A stretch of 64,000 nucleotides of DNA. Source: Mangifera indica. Taxonomy: Eukaryota; Streptophyta; Magnoliopsida; Sapindales; Anacardiaceae. The notes beneath the pieces were generated by a model. It saw only the letters and a list, made by a program, of their open reading frames with translations, searched no databases and was not told the DNA's origin. The DNA lies in the NCBI RefSeq assembly GCF_011075055.1, contig NC_058145.1:16117894-16181893 (forward strand). Reading direction: 5' to 3'. Of the stretch, positions 33,467 through 47,600 are shown piece by piece (within the stretch, counting starts at the first letter, position 1; the number at the start of each line of letters is the position of its first letter). Made by a program: the position numbers and the translations under genes.

Positions 33467-34307
33467 TTTTGGCTAATGTGAATGGAGAAAAGATGAGAAG
33501 TTGGGAAGATATAAACAGATAGAGAGAATGGGAAAATGGTAAAGCAATAATAATTAAGCCATAATGAAGGCATGAATATAGGAAAAATTAACTGAGCTAT
33601 AAAAGCGGCGTGTCCGATGTATATTTTGTAACTTTACCTTAAACAGGTTCTGAGATCAGCCATATCTTTGACTTAACAAAGTTGAGAAGGCAGTGGGGAT
33701 GAAATCAGCCAAGGAAGGATGTGGTGACTTGGTGAGTCAAATAGTTAGACATGCCGAAGCAACCAATTTACTGATAATATACGAGTTGTTAACCAACGAA
33801 AAGCATGTTGAGCACACAATCAATCGAGGAAAGTGGTGTTAGCGATGATGGCAGAAGGAGGTGCTAAGATTCTCATTGCTCCCAAATTCTTTTCTTTGAC
33901 TTCAATGCATCCTTTACCCTAATTTAAGAAATTAGGGTTGTGATGATTTTGGAAAAGGTTTTATAAGGAATCTTCGGATTTATCTAATCATTTTTTCTTT
34001 TATTTGGGGTGTAGTAAAATATTAAATGCTCTTTTGGAATCACAAATTAAAAAAAAAAAAAGTCATTTTTTTTTTTAAATAAATAATTATCAATAAGACT
34101 TAAATAATACTACTCTTTTTATTATATCGATTTGGTCACGTCACTTTTGATTGAATATATTTGTGTTAATTTAGAGGCCTTTCCATTCCACCTCAATTCA
34201 TTGCAACTTTTTTAACTGACAAAATGGATGATTAATAGAAAATTCTTTTTATTTAATTGAAGGTGATAAACAAGTTTAAAACCTTAAATATTAAAAATTA
34301 CAAGAAA

Positions 34308-34637
34308 TTAACAAGGGTAAGTACATTGACATTCCAGAAAAGAAATACACTGTCCTTCAGCAGATGATCCGAATTTCCGGACACAATCATGTGTGCAAGC
34401 AATGGGAATGCAGTCTTTTCCATTAACAATTGATTTTACACAATTTTCAGAACCCACCACCACCATGACCTCATTACCTACCATTATTATAATATTAATA
34501 ACAACAAAATATTAATTAAAGCATTATATATATATACTAATTTACTCAGGAAAAAAAAAACTTATTTTAAATTTAATTTTACCTGATGCGACGAGGAAGA
34601 CAAGTAAAAGAACCATATAGATTGAAAAGAATTTCAT
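34308..34637 (-). CDS. Secreted defensin-like peptide C (8 cysteines)
   Basis: Two exons: 34637-34583 (signal peptide MKFFSIYMVLLLVFLVASG) and 34477-34308, with a 105-bp GT-AG intron in phase 1. The product is 74 aa, one residue longer than A and B before the first cysteine. The cysteine spacing is identical to A and B. Loop residues are the most divergent and more acidic (GSENC, SSAEGQC, SFLECQC). This difference in charge suggests a different target or an altered role, which is inference. The unit marker GGTGTAGTAAAATATTAAATG lies downstream at 34009. Confidence 0.86.
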
Positions 34638-34700
34638 ATTTTTTTCTTTTTTCCGAAAGAATTGTAAATTAATTTGATCTTAGTGAGGTCTGCCTACTAG

Positions 34701-34708
34701 TATTTATA
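34701..34708 (-). promoter_or_regulatory. TATA box of defensin-like gene C
   Basis: TATAAATACTAG on the minus strand, 64 bases upstream of the ATG, in the conserved upstream block. Confidence 0.65.
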
Positions 34709-35663
34709 ATTTTATAACCATCAAATTTATGGAAATTTAGATTTTTTAAAGATTTTTTTTTTAATTTATAATGAATTTTAGTAATTTTAAGAAATAATTT
34801 ATCAATTTTCCTAAGTTGGTTGCATGTCTACCTTATATTAATGATATGAAAGTAATTTTTTATTATATTAGTCTAGAACTAATATGGTATTCATGCATCA
34901 TCACTCACATTACTTGAAATACAAAATTTTGACTACATATACATATTTACTCCTGAATTTGAGTAAAGTTTGATTTATATACATTGAGATTTTACAAATT
35001 TAAGCTAAAAATGCTAACAAAGTAAAAATAATTCTACTTAACAAGACGTCAAAGTAGTCATATAGAAATTGAAATAAAAAAAACAGAAAAGAAATTGGTA
35101 TTTATCAACCTTACTAAAATTATCAACTATTAGTTGAAATCATCACGTGAGGAATTAATAATAACAAATCTCTCTTTAAAAAAAAATATACATCTCTAAC
35201 TATGTTGGTGATAAGATAAGATATGAAATTGTTGAAGATCTTTTATTTGTAGAAATATGAATTCTAATTTGATTTATCCTAATTATAATAAGAGTATTGA
35301 TTATAACAAAATTACCCAACTATGTTGGTGATAAGATAAGATATGAAAGTGAACATCGGTGGACAGTGTCCTCGTACATATAGCAGAATAGCTCATTGGT
35401 AACTAACTAGTTAAAATTACCCAAATCATCGGCTAAAATCATAATAAGACGGTCGATAATCACAGTAATAGGTCTGTTGTGCTTCAACTCTTACAAAGGC
35501 AAGTAGACAGCCGCCATTCATGCAAAGTTCTCGTTGAGCCGGGTCAGTCATTGCTCCGCTTGTTCTTTGAATGGTTCATCAGCGATTGTCAAAATATCGA
35601 TAAACCATTATTTATCAGCTTGGTTCTGGAGGGTAAATGTAACCAAAGCCAATAATGATGAGT
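34709..35663. other. Intergenic region downstream of the valyl-tRNA synthetase gene
   Basis: Contains the promoter of defensin-like gene C on the left and the 3' end of the synthetase gene on the right. A 31-bp direct repeat is present at 35198-35348. No other gene seen. Confidence 0.4.
35198..35348. repeat. 31-bp direct repeat, 120-bp period
   Basis: AACTATGTTGGTGATAAGAT and the next 11 bases occur at 35198-35228 and again at 35318-35348. The sequence between is not repeated further. Confidence 0.9.
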
Positions 35664-38600
35664 TTATTTTGTTACCAAGACAGTTGACTGAAGAAACTCC
35701 AAACGGTTCTTTGTTAGGTTTATTTTCTCTTCTGCTTCTGCTGCTTTTTCTTGAACCCCACGAACAACATCCTCAGGAGCTTTTTCTATGAACTGCACAG
35801 AGCAAAACAACTCAAAAGCCATAACATACAGAAAAATACATGCTCCCGCAAGTGAAGCAATAAAAAAGATGTACAAAAGCCTCTATTCATTGATTAACCA
35901 ATTGCCAGAGATCTAACAATCTCTACAGAGGAATGAGCTTCGGCTCTGTAGCCAGCAGCCTTCTTTCAAGCAAGAGATAGCAAGCAAAATCTTCTTTGTT
36001 TGAATATATATATATATATATATAAATCTCTTTTTTTTAAAAGAATTTAAACAGCATGAAAGGACTACCGGAACATAATCTACCCCTTTAGTTCTTTCAG
36101 AAATGAAACCCCAGTTTCAAAATTCTAGGTGTAATTATGTAAATAAGATCAAATAGTCGTCATGGCAAAGCTAGTAACAACTATCTCCAAAAAAAAAAAA
36201 AAAATTGATGAGCCCTCTTTCAAACTAGTTCCTGTATATGAGCTTTGAGCTTTGTGTATCTAAATTGAATGTTCTATAATATTTGTGCATGTGAATTCTC
36301 CACTAAAAACAACTACATGGATTTAGTTCTGCATAAATGCTCATCTGAATTCAAGGACATGAATATGACTTTGCGCTTGTGCAAGTATTTAAGTATATAT
36401 TACAAATGTCGATAATTTTGTGCTTATACGTTTTTGTTAAGTATTTGTTACACATGTAGATGACTTTGTGTTTATGCATGTATACAAGTATTTGTCACAA
36501 AAAAGAGTAACGAAGTCCATACTTTGGAGGAACTGAGGCGAGCTACAAGTCCTTCATACTCCGATTGCATCTTTGAAAGGCGTCTGGAAAGGCGCTGGAC
36601 TTCAGCAGAAATATCTACCATATCAGCAAGGGGTAGATATGCCTCCAGTCCTTCACTGGCAACAAGGTGGACTGATTGATTTGCATCCTCTGAAGTACAG
36701 TAGCATTTAAACACACAATGGTTACACATCCATAAATCAATCATAGCAAAAATGCCAGGAAGAGAAACTGATTTTGGAAGTAAAGATACCCGGTGGAGAT
36801 TCAGCAAAATGTAAATTTTGCAAATCCAGTCTGCATAGGAGAGCTAAAACCTCCTTCTCTTTCTGCATAAACAGATACACAATACATGGAGTCAAATATA
36901 TGCATAACTGGAATGTCTATCAGCTTGATGAACATGACTTTATTTCCAACTTGGCCTTAACATTTAGCCAAGTAGCAAGCAGACTAACTTGGCCATATAG
37001 CATGCATATTGGCACAGCAAATTTAATACCGACTGAAATCAGGCTGCATAGTAGTAAACAGAACAAATGGTTCATCCAGCAAGATAATGGCCAGGTAACC
37101 AGATTGACTTACAGATATATACTGGATGACATCTTCATTTGCAACTATTGATGCAGATATACGCTTTGCTGGCTCAACAGAATATTCAGCTCGAGCATTC
37201 CGAATTGCTCTAGTCTATCTCAAAAATATAAAAACATTGAGAACAAAAAATAACATTGAAATTGAAAGGATTCAGGCTTGGAGGTGAAACGAGAGAAACA
37301 AAAACTAACTTACCAGTGCTTGTAGATTTTCAAATCTTTTTATTGAGTTCAAAATCCTTGGAAGAGAATTCTGGGGCCAAGATGATACTATCAGGGCTTC
37401 TTTCCGGCTTGGAAGTGCCTGTTATAGATTAAAACGTAGAGAGGGGTCAAAACAATACCATTCACAGAAAACCAATTACCCAAGGGTGAGAAAGGAGAAA
37501 AGAATCCACTAAGAGAAAATAAAAGAAAAAGGCAAAATCATTATCAGACCTTTGCATATAATATCAATTGGAATTAGGTATTTATGGAATAACTTTTGCT
37601 CTATTTTATGTTAGCCTTAGAGCATTGAAAGTATTTGGACCCTTTTTCCTTTTTGTCAAATTTACTTATACCTTGGTAATAGTCAAATTTACCTTTTTGT
37701 CAAAGGTAAGATTACAGTTCAAATTTCAAAAGAATTTCCTTGGTTATAAGAAAATTCATTACCTGCCACAGTTCCTCAGTTACAAATGGCATGAATGGAT
37801 GTAGCAATTTTAGTATGTTTTCAAAAACATACAATAGAACTGCCTGTGCTAGTAAAGCCTCTGAATCATGTCCAGAGTGGTATAGGCGAGCTTTACTGGC
37901 CTCAATGTACCTGGAGAGGGGGAAAACAGTAAATCTTTGCAACATGAATATTATGTAAAATTTTTAAATAATGTGTGAATGGTATCTCAGATTTAGACAT
38001 AATCATACATGCTGAGAAGATATACCAACTTCAACTAATGAATGTATATCCTAATAACCTTAAGTTTTCCCAACTCTCAGGATCTAGTGAGTGCACACCC
38101 ACAGGCATAGGAAAATTAAGCATAAAACTGGCTAAAAAAAAGAATAAGATAATATAACTGCATATGAACCATATTGTCCAAAATAAAAATTTCAAGTTGT
38201 TGAACATACCAATCAGCATAATCGCTCCAAAAGAAATCATATATTTCTCTTCCAACCTCTCCAAAGAAAAATTTGTCATAGCTTGCAGTGACAGTATCTA
38301 CAAGCATATGAAGTTTTGATACCTGAAAATTAAACACAATTATTTGATGTGTTTTTTATATAATCATTTTGCAGTCAACACCAAAAAAATTGGATAACAC
38401 ATTGCAAGGAAGTTATTTGTTAAATATAGGGATTCAAATAAGCTGGCAAACCAGAAAATACACCGTAACGATTTTCTTACCACCCAAGATTCTGGTAAGG
38501 GTGCACCATGCAGGGACACTTCATTGTCAAACTGAAGGAGAAAAAAAATTTTATAAGTTTAAAGAATAAGATACTGCCTTCAACATATAAATTGCCACAA

Positions 38601-41600
38601 CAGTGAAGTGACACTCCATAACCCAAAAGTTATTACAAAATTTCTATTATGGAAATGATGTGGTAAACATATAGCTACACGACTATTTATTGAATAATAG
38701 TATTATTCAATAGACAAATTTAAAAAGTTTTTGGTGAATCTTAAAATCACAAGTCTTCCCACATTCAAGCCACGGTATAAGGTAGGTTAGTACAGAAGAG
38801 ATAGATAACTTGAGGTGACCTTAAAAAAGTGTGGTTTGGCACTCAATACTAATACTGGAAAATCACACATCAGAAAAAAGAAAGGAAAAGAAGTTTTAAG
38901 TTGTTGTAGTTCCTTTCCTTATCTTTGTTTTTTTTTTAACTCTATTTTTTCTCGTCTTTCTCACCCACATCTACACCGATTGCTGTCGGCAAAACAATAA
39001 TTTGCTTAAACATGAGGCATCAGTTAAAGATGTGGTTTGAAACCATACAATTTTGAAGCAATATGAGATGGAAGAAATGATGTATTTAATATTAATCAAA
39101 TCTTATCCTGAAGCACAATTTTTTAATAAAAAAGTCATCAGAAATTCTCATACAGTTGGTGATTTTGTTAATCTGACAGTTCTTGGTATGTGAAAATATT
39201 TTGTTTTTCTTTGTCACAGGATGTACATGCTCTTCAATCAAAGGATCATTCATCTCTACAATTCCTAAAATGTAAGGAAGAGCAAACCTTATAAGACAAT
39301 ATGGTTTCCCAAGCAGATGTATCACTCTGACTAGGCAAATTCTGCAAAACAAACTTGCCAGCATTCCATAACTTATTGGTGAAAGCCTTGTTTGAGGTCA
39401 ATCTCTCAGTTGACAAATTGAGATCCTGGAAGAAAAGTATGAGAAATCAGATGACAAGGAAGAATGCTTCCACAACCAGAGACCATATGCTTGTAAACGC
39501 AGCACCTTCACAAGATGCAGATTTTCATTATTAAACTATTGACATGTAGCCTTAATGTTGCAGTATTAAGAATTTAAGACAAACCTGACCAGCAGTTCCT
39601 AAAGCAAGAGTGAACCGTAAGGCATCCGTGCCAAACTCCTTGATTGTATCAAGTGGATCTATCACATTTCCTAATGTTTTTGACATTTTTCTCCCCTGAA
39701 ATAATTTAGCATTACAATTCTAACAAGCCATTTTGAAGAACAGAATGGCCACTTAACTAGATTGAATATCAATGTTGAAACAGTGATTTTGCCTGTGAAA
39801 TTTACTCACTTGGGAGTCTCGAATCAGGCCATGAAGATAAACATATGAAAATGGAACTGTCCCTGTGAACTCAATTCCCATCATGACCATTCTTGCCACC
39901 CAAAAGAACAATATGTCATGCCTGACCAAACATGAGACAAGTGTTGCCACCAACAAACATGAGATGCCGGGTTTAAATTCATGAACCAGTTACAGCCTTT
40001 TTTTAAAAAAAAAACAAAAGAAGCATATCATTTCAAAAGTTCTCAGAAACAACAGACTGAGGTCAAACAAAACATAAGATATGTGCCTGCTTCAACATAG
40101 GGATATTAAATAGGGTTTGAGTGTTACATCTGTGCCTCACCTCTCCACTGTACATTCTGATGTTGCACATCATGATCTATAATTTACAGGGTATTTCACA
40201 ATATCTCATTATGAAAGACACATAATTTATAATATGTTTCTAGAGCAAGTAAGAATTGTCATTCAAACAATACCCGTCCCTAATTTGCTTTCAATGGAAG
40301 CTTCAAACTCAATCTAGCTATGCTATGTAAAGCAACATTCCCATTATAGTTTGTTAGGACTGTGTGGCACAGTGGCACAAAGCAGAAGCAAGGCAGGAGA
40401 AGGAAGTAAGGACCACTGGGAAAAAGGAAATACACATGGCAGAAACAATCTTGGGTAGTCGGAGGAAGAGGATAAAAAGGGAATTGGAGGCTGAGAGAAG
40501 GGGAGGACTTTTCTGGAAAAGTTATAGGCAGCTTCGGCTGATTTTGGGAGAGTGTCTAGCCTCAAGCTAGCAATTCTGGAGAGATTCCGACCTCTTGAAT
40601 AGCCAGAAGAGGGATGTTTCGGTTTTTCTTACTTGTGTGCGGGAGATAGACTTGTTATTCTTGTATTCACAGCCAACATTCAACAAATATTGCAAATATC
40701 ATATTGTTTTTCTGTCATTTACTTAGTTTATTTTGGTTGAGAATCGGAACCTTGTTGGGTTCTTAACATAGTCTTAAATTTGGCCTTATTACTTAAAATG
40801 GAATAATTATTCAATTGTGTTTACAAAAATTCCAACAAAGAAAAATCAAGGATAACAGTAGAAGACACATACCCAGTTTCAAGCATCGTTGTTGGATAAA
40901 ACTTCCTAAAGTCTTCAGCAGACACATCTGGCCACCCAAGAGTACTGAAAGGCCATAGCGCACTGCAGATGAAAGTAAGCAATATTTGATCAGTACGGAT
41001 ATGCATCTCTTGCATAGAAAAAATTAATGTGTACATTATCAAAGAGAAGGCAGTCAACTGTGAACAATAATTCTTATAAGAGCCTTCACAAGTTTACCTG
41101 ATCACTTCTATTATTTTTTTTTCTTTTTCTTTGTTATCTAAGAGTTTCAACCAAAGGCTGTATTCGAACCGAGTTTATTTGAACTCGAGCTCGGCTCAAA
41201 CAAGCTCGAAACGACTAAGCTCAAACGAGCTTGAGCTTGAGCTTGAAAGTTCAACATTTTTTAACTCGAGCTCAAGCTTTGGGGCTTTTAGCTCATCAAG
41301 CTCGCGAGCTAAAAATTTTGATACAAAACAACATTGTTTTGACAAATATATATTAAAACGACATCATTTTAATAACGAGCTAGTTAAAAATTCGATTCGT
41401 GCACATGCTCGAACTGAAATTGAGCTCGACTCTTTTGAAACGAGTCAAGCTCAAGCTCATTTGAAGTGAATTTGAGCTCAGTTTCATGCAAATCAAGTCG
41501 AAGTTGAACTCGGCTCGATTCGAATACAACCCTAAACATAACCACATCAATCCCATATAATACAAGTGATCGGTTAACTCTTATTGAATTTGACACTTAC

Positions 41601-44600
41601 TTCTTAGCAAAATTTCTTCAATCTACATAACCAAGAGAGATCCAAATCACCAAACTTGAAATTTTAGGCCAACTCTATAATTAGTTTCTTCCTTTTTGGA
41701 TTAGTGCTTGAATGAGCCTACTAAGAAATCATAGCTCAATTCTAAGATGAAACTGACAGGCTGACACAAATCATTTAAAGTGCATCAATATTAAGTATAT
41801 AATAATTGTCTTTGCAAGATGGGCATGAACAATACACATGCTCCATCTTGAGGGGGAGTGTGACTGTTGTAGATGGTTGAAAGTTTAGGTGGGTGAAGTG
41901 TTTAGCCTAGGTGAGTAGTGTGGTTATGTGGCTTCTGGTCAGATTCATTCAGATTTTGGGTTCTGTTCCTTGTATATAACTTGACCTGTAACTATTGAAA
42001 TGAATAAGAGGAAGAAAAGTTCCCTCCTTTCTCACAATCATCACAAAGTGTTGGCATGGACTAGTAAACTTTTTAAAGAATAAGACCATAGTATGTAGGA
42101 GGTGCAGAAGAAGAGAAAATGAGTTGCAGAAAATACAAATGGCAAAACTAATTTAACAAAACAATGAAACTTCTTTTTATGGTTGGTCCAACTATGTCAT
42201 AAAGGGCACATGTGAAGGGTACACAAGTAAATATATTTTTTATGATTTCAATGCATTGAAAACTGTGTTTCTTTGTCTTCTTGAAAATAAAATATATGAT
42301 TATAATCATAATTTTTTTTTTAATGTATTTATCAGTTTATTGAACCAATTAAATTTTAAAAGGAAAAAGACTAGAATTAGGTGTTAGAAATAAACATAGG
42401 CAAAATGAACTTATTTAGCAAAAGTCCACGAGTTTTAAGAGAAAATCTAGTTGTTTAAATAACCTTGAAAACCAGGTGTCAAGAACATCTGGATCCTGAT
42501 ATATTTCCACATTTTTTCCATAATTTTCACGAGCTTTCTCAAGAGCTTCATCAGCATTCCTAGCAACTATATATTCCTCTTCACAGTCTTTTCCAACAAT
42601 ATACCAAACTGGTATACGGTGCCCCCACCAAAGCTGTCTGCTTATACACCAATCTTTAATATTTGATAGCCAGTGATTGTAAATCTGTAATCATGAAAAA
42701 ATACTGATCTAAGAGAAGGCATTGAGTAGCCAGTTTATGGTTAAATAAACAGTTGCTGTTGCAGGGCTAGTGCAAAAGGTGATTACATGAATTTTTTTTA
42801 AGTTGATAAATCAGCATAAATGATGTTGGTAAAGAATCACTAGGGAAGACCTGCTAAAGTCCACCTAAGCAATAAAGTAGACTCAAAAACTGGAAACCAC
42901 TAAATAGAGGTTGGGAAATTGCCACAAAGAAAAAAGAAATAAAACAAAGTTTATCTACTCTCTGTTGAAGTCAAATGAAGCCACTTAATTTTCCACTACA
43001 CATACCTTCTCAAATCTTTCAGGCATAATGGTTAGTTCTCCTTTCTCAACTGCACGAAGGGCTTTTTCAGCTAAAGGCTGCATGGTTACAAACCACTGCT
43101 TGCTTACTAGTGGCTCTATTATCTAATATAAGAGGAAACAAACATTATTAACAAATTCTGTAAAAAAGACATCTATTCTCTTCAGTTTTGAAATCTGAAG
43201 CATGTTGGTTAAAAACATCATTAACGTACTTCTCCTCCACGCTGGGATCTGGGAACTCGTAAAGTATAAGGCTCTTTCTTCACAGCTAAGCCTGTCTCCT
43301 CAAGATCTGACCACAGTTTCTTTCTTGCCTCAAACCGATCCAGGCCACTAAGGTTCAATAGTCATAGACATATAATTTAAGTAGAACATAAAAAGTTCTC
43401 TCCAATTCAAAAACAGTTTGACAACCATCTTGAATTATTCCAAAATGATGTAATAAATTCATTCCAAAGTATTACCTGAACAGTCCAGCAACATCATTAA
43501 GCGTCCCATCCCTGTTCATCACATTCAGGATTGGGAGACCAAGTTTTCTTGCAAGAAAGTAGTCATTATGATCATGCCCAGGACTTATCTTCAACACACC
43601 AGTCCCAAATTCTTTATCAACAGACTGTCATAAAAAAGAAAGATCAATAACACAGATATCAGTTTATTACAGTAATATTTTCAAAGTAGATCTAAGGAAC
43701 AAACAACTGGTAAATTAAACAACTCCCTCGTGGCCCCCCTAAAACAAAAAAAAAAAAATTGCACGGGAAGCTCTTAAATTGGAATCGACCCATCTCAATC
43801 ACGGAACAAATCATCCATTTCAATAATCTCATTCAAGGAACCAATCATCCCATTTTATTGCTTTACTATTACAGGCAAAATGAAAATAGCAACAACTGCA
43901 GCCTCACGTCAGGTCATCAACCATCAATGTCCTTGACTAAATAGTTACAACCTAATAGTTCAATGCAAAGAGTTGGCATTCCACACCTTGTTCATAACTC
44001 CAACAATAGTTGAGTACTTTAGGGCATTGCTTTTATGTTACATTGCAGGCAGTAAATCCACTCGTTGAAGTGTGGAAGGAAATATTACAATGCTATAATC
44101 ATACTAGCAAAATTAAAAAAAAGTGTAAAACATGATCATAAAAAAAATGGTTAACAAATGCTCTTACCTTGGCAGATAGAATAGGGACATGACGACCATA
44201 TGTCATAGGTACAATTGCCATCATACCTATATACTTGGCGTAACGATCATCCTGCATAAGAAAAAAGATAACATTTCAGACTTGATATCTTAGAATATGT
44301 AAAAGTTAGATAAGAGAACCTGAGTGTTCTGAGAGTTTGCACATATGTTGTACATGATTATACAGTCTTAATAACATCTGTGCATTTTCATATCATAAAG
44401 CATAGTTGACCAGTTTATATATGCAGACACACCAATACTCTGTGCAATATGCTGATACAATTCATTGGTATTTTGCTTCAATAAATTGTCATTCAATACG
44501 TGGGATAAAGTTATATTTACAAAAGAAAAAATTTTATATACCAAATGAAAACAATTTGGGGTGAAATACCCCATAAAAAAACCAGGACAAGCCCAAATTT

Positions 44601-47600
44601 GGCTGGATTCATGGAAGAGAATCTCCATCTAGGTCATCATATGAAACAAAAAATACTTATGCCTAGATAAACCCAGAAACAACAGAAGTCACAAAATGAT
44701 AAGCTCCCTCGGGTGACAAACTTAAATTGTCATTCAATATAAGTTCACATATTCCTGGATGTAATTGGACAGATAAGATGCAAGACACATGAAGTCTTTT
44801 CTAAATACCTTGAGCATATTATTCAGAAAATTGCAGTCATGCTCATAATGAAAAATCTTTTCAGTTTCAATACTGATTCCACAATTGTTTATTATTAAGT
44901 AACAAGACAAAATGACACTCTCGGAGAAGGGCACCAAACAATTAACAAATTATATCAGCCATGTCACTAAATTCATATGATGAGATGTCTCATCCTTGAG
45001 GAGATGTGCATGAAGGTATCCACCAAAAACATTTTGAGAATACAGCAGGAAAGGTAGAGGCAAACTGCTTGTAGGCTATAAAAATAGTAGATTTTGCAAA
45101 CTAGACACTGAAGTTTAAAGTAATTAGCCATGCAATAGATTTAAAAACCCAACTGAATTGATTAAACTTGTGGAACTAGCCACTGTTAAGAGAATGCATG
45201 GATTTAAAAAGTGGGAAACAAATATAAACCAATGTTTCAGTTTGATATAATTTACTGAACCAAGCATACTTCCCAATATGAGTGAAAAATGTAGAAAACA
45301 GAATGTAGGTTTAAACCCTATACACTACCTTCTTAAGTAAATTAAATTAAAAATGATGCATAAAGCAAATGGAGATCCAAGCTGATCAGAGGGATTGGTT
45401 CATATAAATCAAGATGTTAAATTCTATAGAGTACAATCACTCTAGATATTGAATCTATGTAATTGTAACTAGTAGCATAATTGAACCTCTGCACCATAAC
45501 AAAAACTGTTGAATCCTCATGCTGACAATATACACAAAGTAATTTCTGAGAAGCCAGGCCCATCTATCTATGAACAATTGGTTCAACTTAAAGAAAGTTG
45601 TCCTACCTTTGGGTTTACTGCAATAGCTACATCCCCAAACAAAGTCTCTGGGCGTGTTGTTGCTACAGTCAAGAAATCATTACTGCATGCAAAGCATATC
45701 TAAACATCAATATGCAGAGATTACCAACCGTTGAAAAGTAACAGACATGTACTTATATTAGAAGTATCCAAAAGAATATGTGAGAATCACATAGAGGATG
45801 TTCAATTGCATGACAAATGACAAAACAGAGACAGCCAAACAGTGATCTACTGTCGAAACAAGCTGAAGTGTCAAAATCCAACATATATTTGTGCTGCAAT
45901 ATAAAAATATCTCCCTTCTCACAATATTGGTTCAAGAAGCAAACAGAGAGATGGATAAGATTTTGCATCTTATGCTCTGTTACTTATTATTCCAAAATTT
46001 GAAGTTCAACTTTTATCACTTTAAAAATTCATTTTTTTCATGTTTATCCTAGAGGCCATGTGAATGCACAAATCTCAGGTATATACCTTCCGGCAACACG
46101 ATATTTAATATGATACAGGAAACCAGGCTCTTCAGAATACTCAACTTCCTTGTCACAATAAAGATGGAAAAAAAAAAGTTTATGTCAAACTATTACTTTA
46201 AACAAAATACACTAAAAAGAACAATATCCACATGAAATCAAACCATACCAAATCTGAAACTGCAGTCTGTAGACTAGGAGACCAGTTAACCATGTAAGAC
46301 CCTGGAAGAAATGTAAATTCATAAACAACTGATCATCCATAAATTGGTAATTATAAAACAAAAATATTTAATATCCTAAAATTGTGAGATATCTCTTACA
46401 TACTCAAACATATAACAAATCACAGTAATCTGCGAAGTTAAAGTAAAACAAAATGTCCATAATCCTTAGCATCAAAAACCCTTTTTTTTTAAATTTTCGT
46501 CACCACCAAATTGTAATTAATCCAGATAGCAAGGAATGTATCCATTATCTTTTCCTCCTAGAACTCCAAAACATATGCATTTTAGTCAAGAATTGAAGAA
46601 AATGGGAAGTAATTTTGGTTCCCTTTTCTTTTTATTATCTCAGTAGAAGGATAATAATATTTGGTTACATTTACAGAACTACACTTAAAATCAACATATC
46701 AAAGGCACTGTTAAGATATAGTTTAGAGTAATTTAATTTTCCACTGGGAAATAAGTTAAGTAACTAACTTGTTTACATTTAAGGAAGCCTATACATAACT
46801 AACAATAATTGAAGATTCAAGAAGCCAGCCTCCCAAGGAGCTAGAATTTGAAGCTTTGTTTTTGCATTAAATTATATTTTTATATTACTACATCAAGGAC
46901 AGTATAATATACGTCTTAAATGTAAACATGTTTGTCATGAGTGTAATCACATTCTGCTATAATGTATGATATTTTTTATAAGGAGCCAAGTGCAAGCATT
47001 TGAATTATACAACCTCATTAACTAAAAGGCAATGAAAAGTTTCCACTTTAAACATTTTTCCATTTTTGTGAGGTAAGCCATACTAATGACCAATGCACTA
47101 TAAAGGGGCTAGGAGTTAAGTATCTGATACTTTTGAAAGGGGCAGAAATAAAATGGTACTACCCTGCTAGCAGAGGCCACAGTTTATGAAGATTGGTACA
47201 AATCTAAAGATCACTAACAAATTTTCTTTGGTCTAGGTTCCCGGTACCAGAAGAATAATGTTCACAGGAACTTCAGTCTATACCTTGATAGATTAATCCT
47301 TTCTCATGAAGCCTGATAAATGCCTCAATAACAGCCCCTGAAAAAATTGAAGAATGGCATATCAGAACATATAATAACACATGGTAAATCCAAAATACTA
47401 CAATGTTTGAGCAATAAATGCTATAATCATGATTGGCACATCTACACATCCTGAAACTTCATACATCATGTACTATCCTCAATAATTATGCATGTTTTCT
47501 GGTGTGCTAGAGTTCTTTTAGAAAGAAAATCTGTCTTACGACTTAGCTGGTCATCAAGTGTGAACCTTTCTCTGCTCCAATCACAAGAAGCACCAAGTCT

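Noticed and set aside
40344..40570. Overlapping ORFs on both strands (73 and 68 codons)
   Set aside because: They fall inside the solo-LTR-like block in a synthetase intron.
41131..41596. Ser/Glu/Leu-rich ORFs (112, 61 and 70 codons)
   Set aside because: They are translations of the GAGCTCGAGCTT-type repeats of the MITE.
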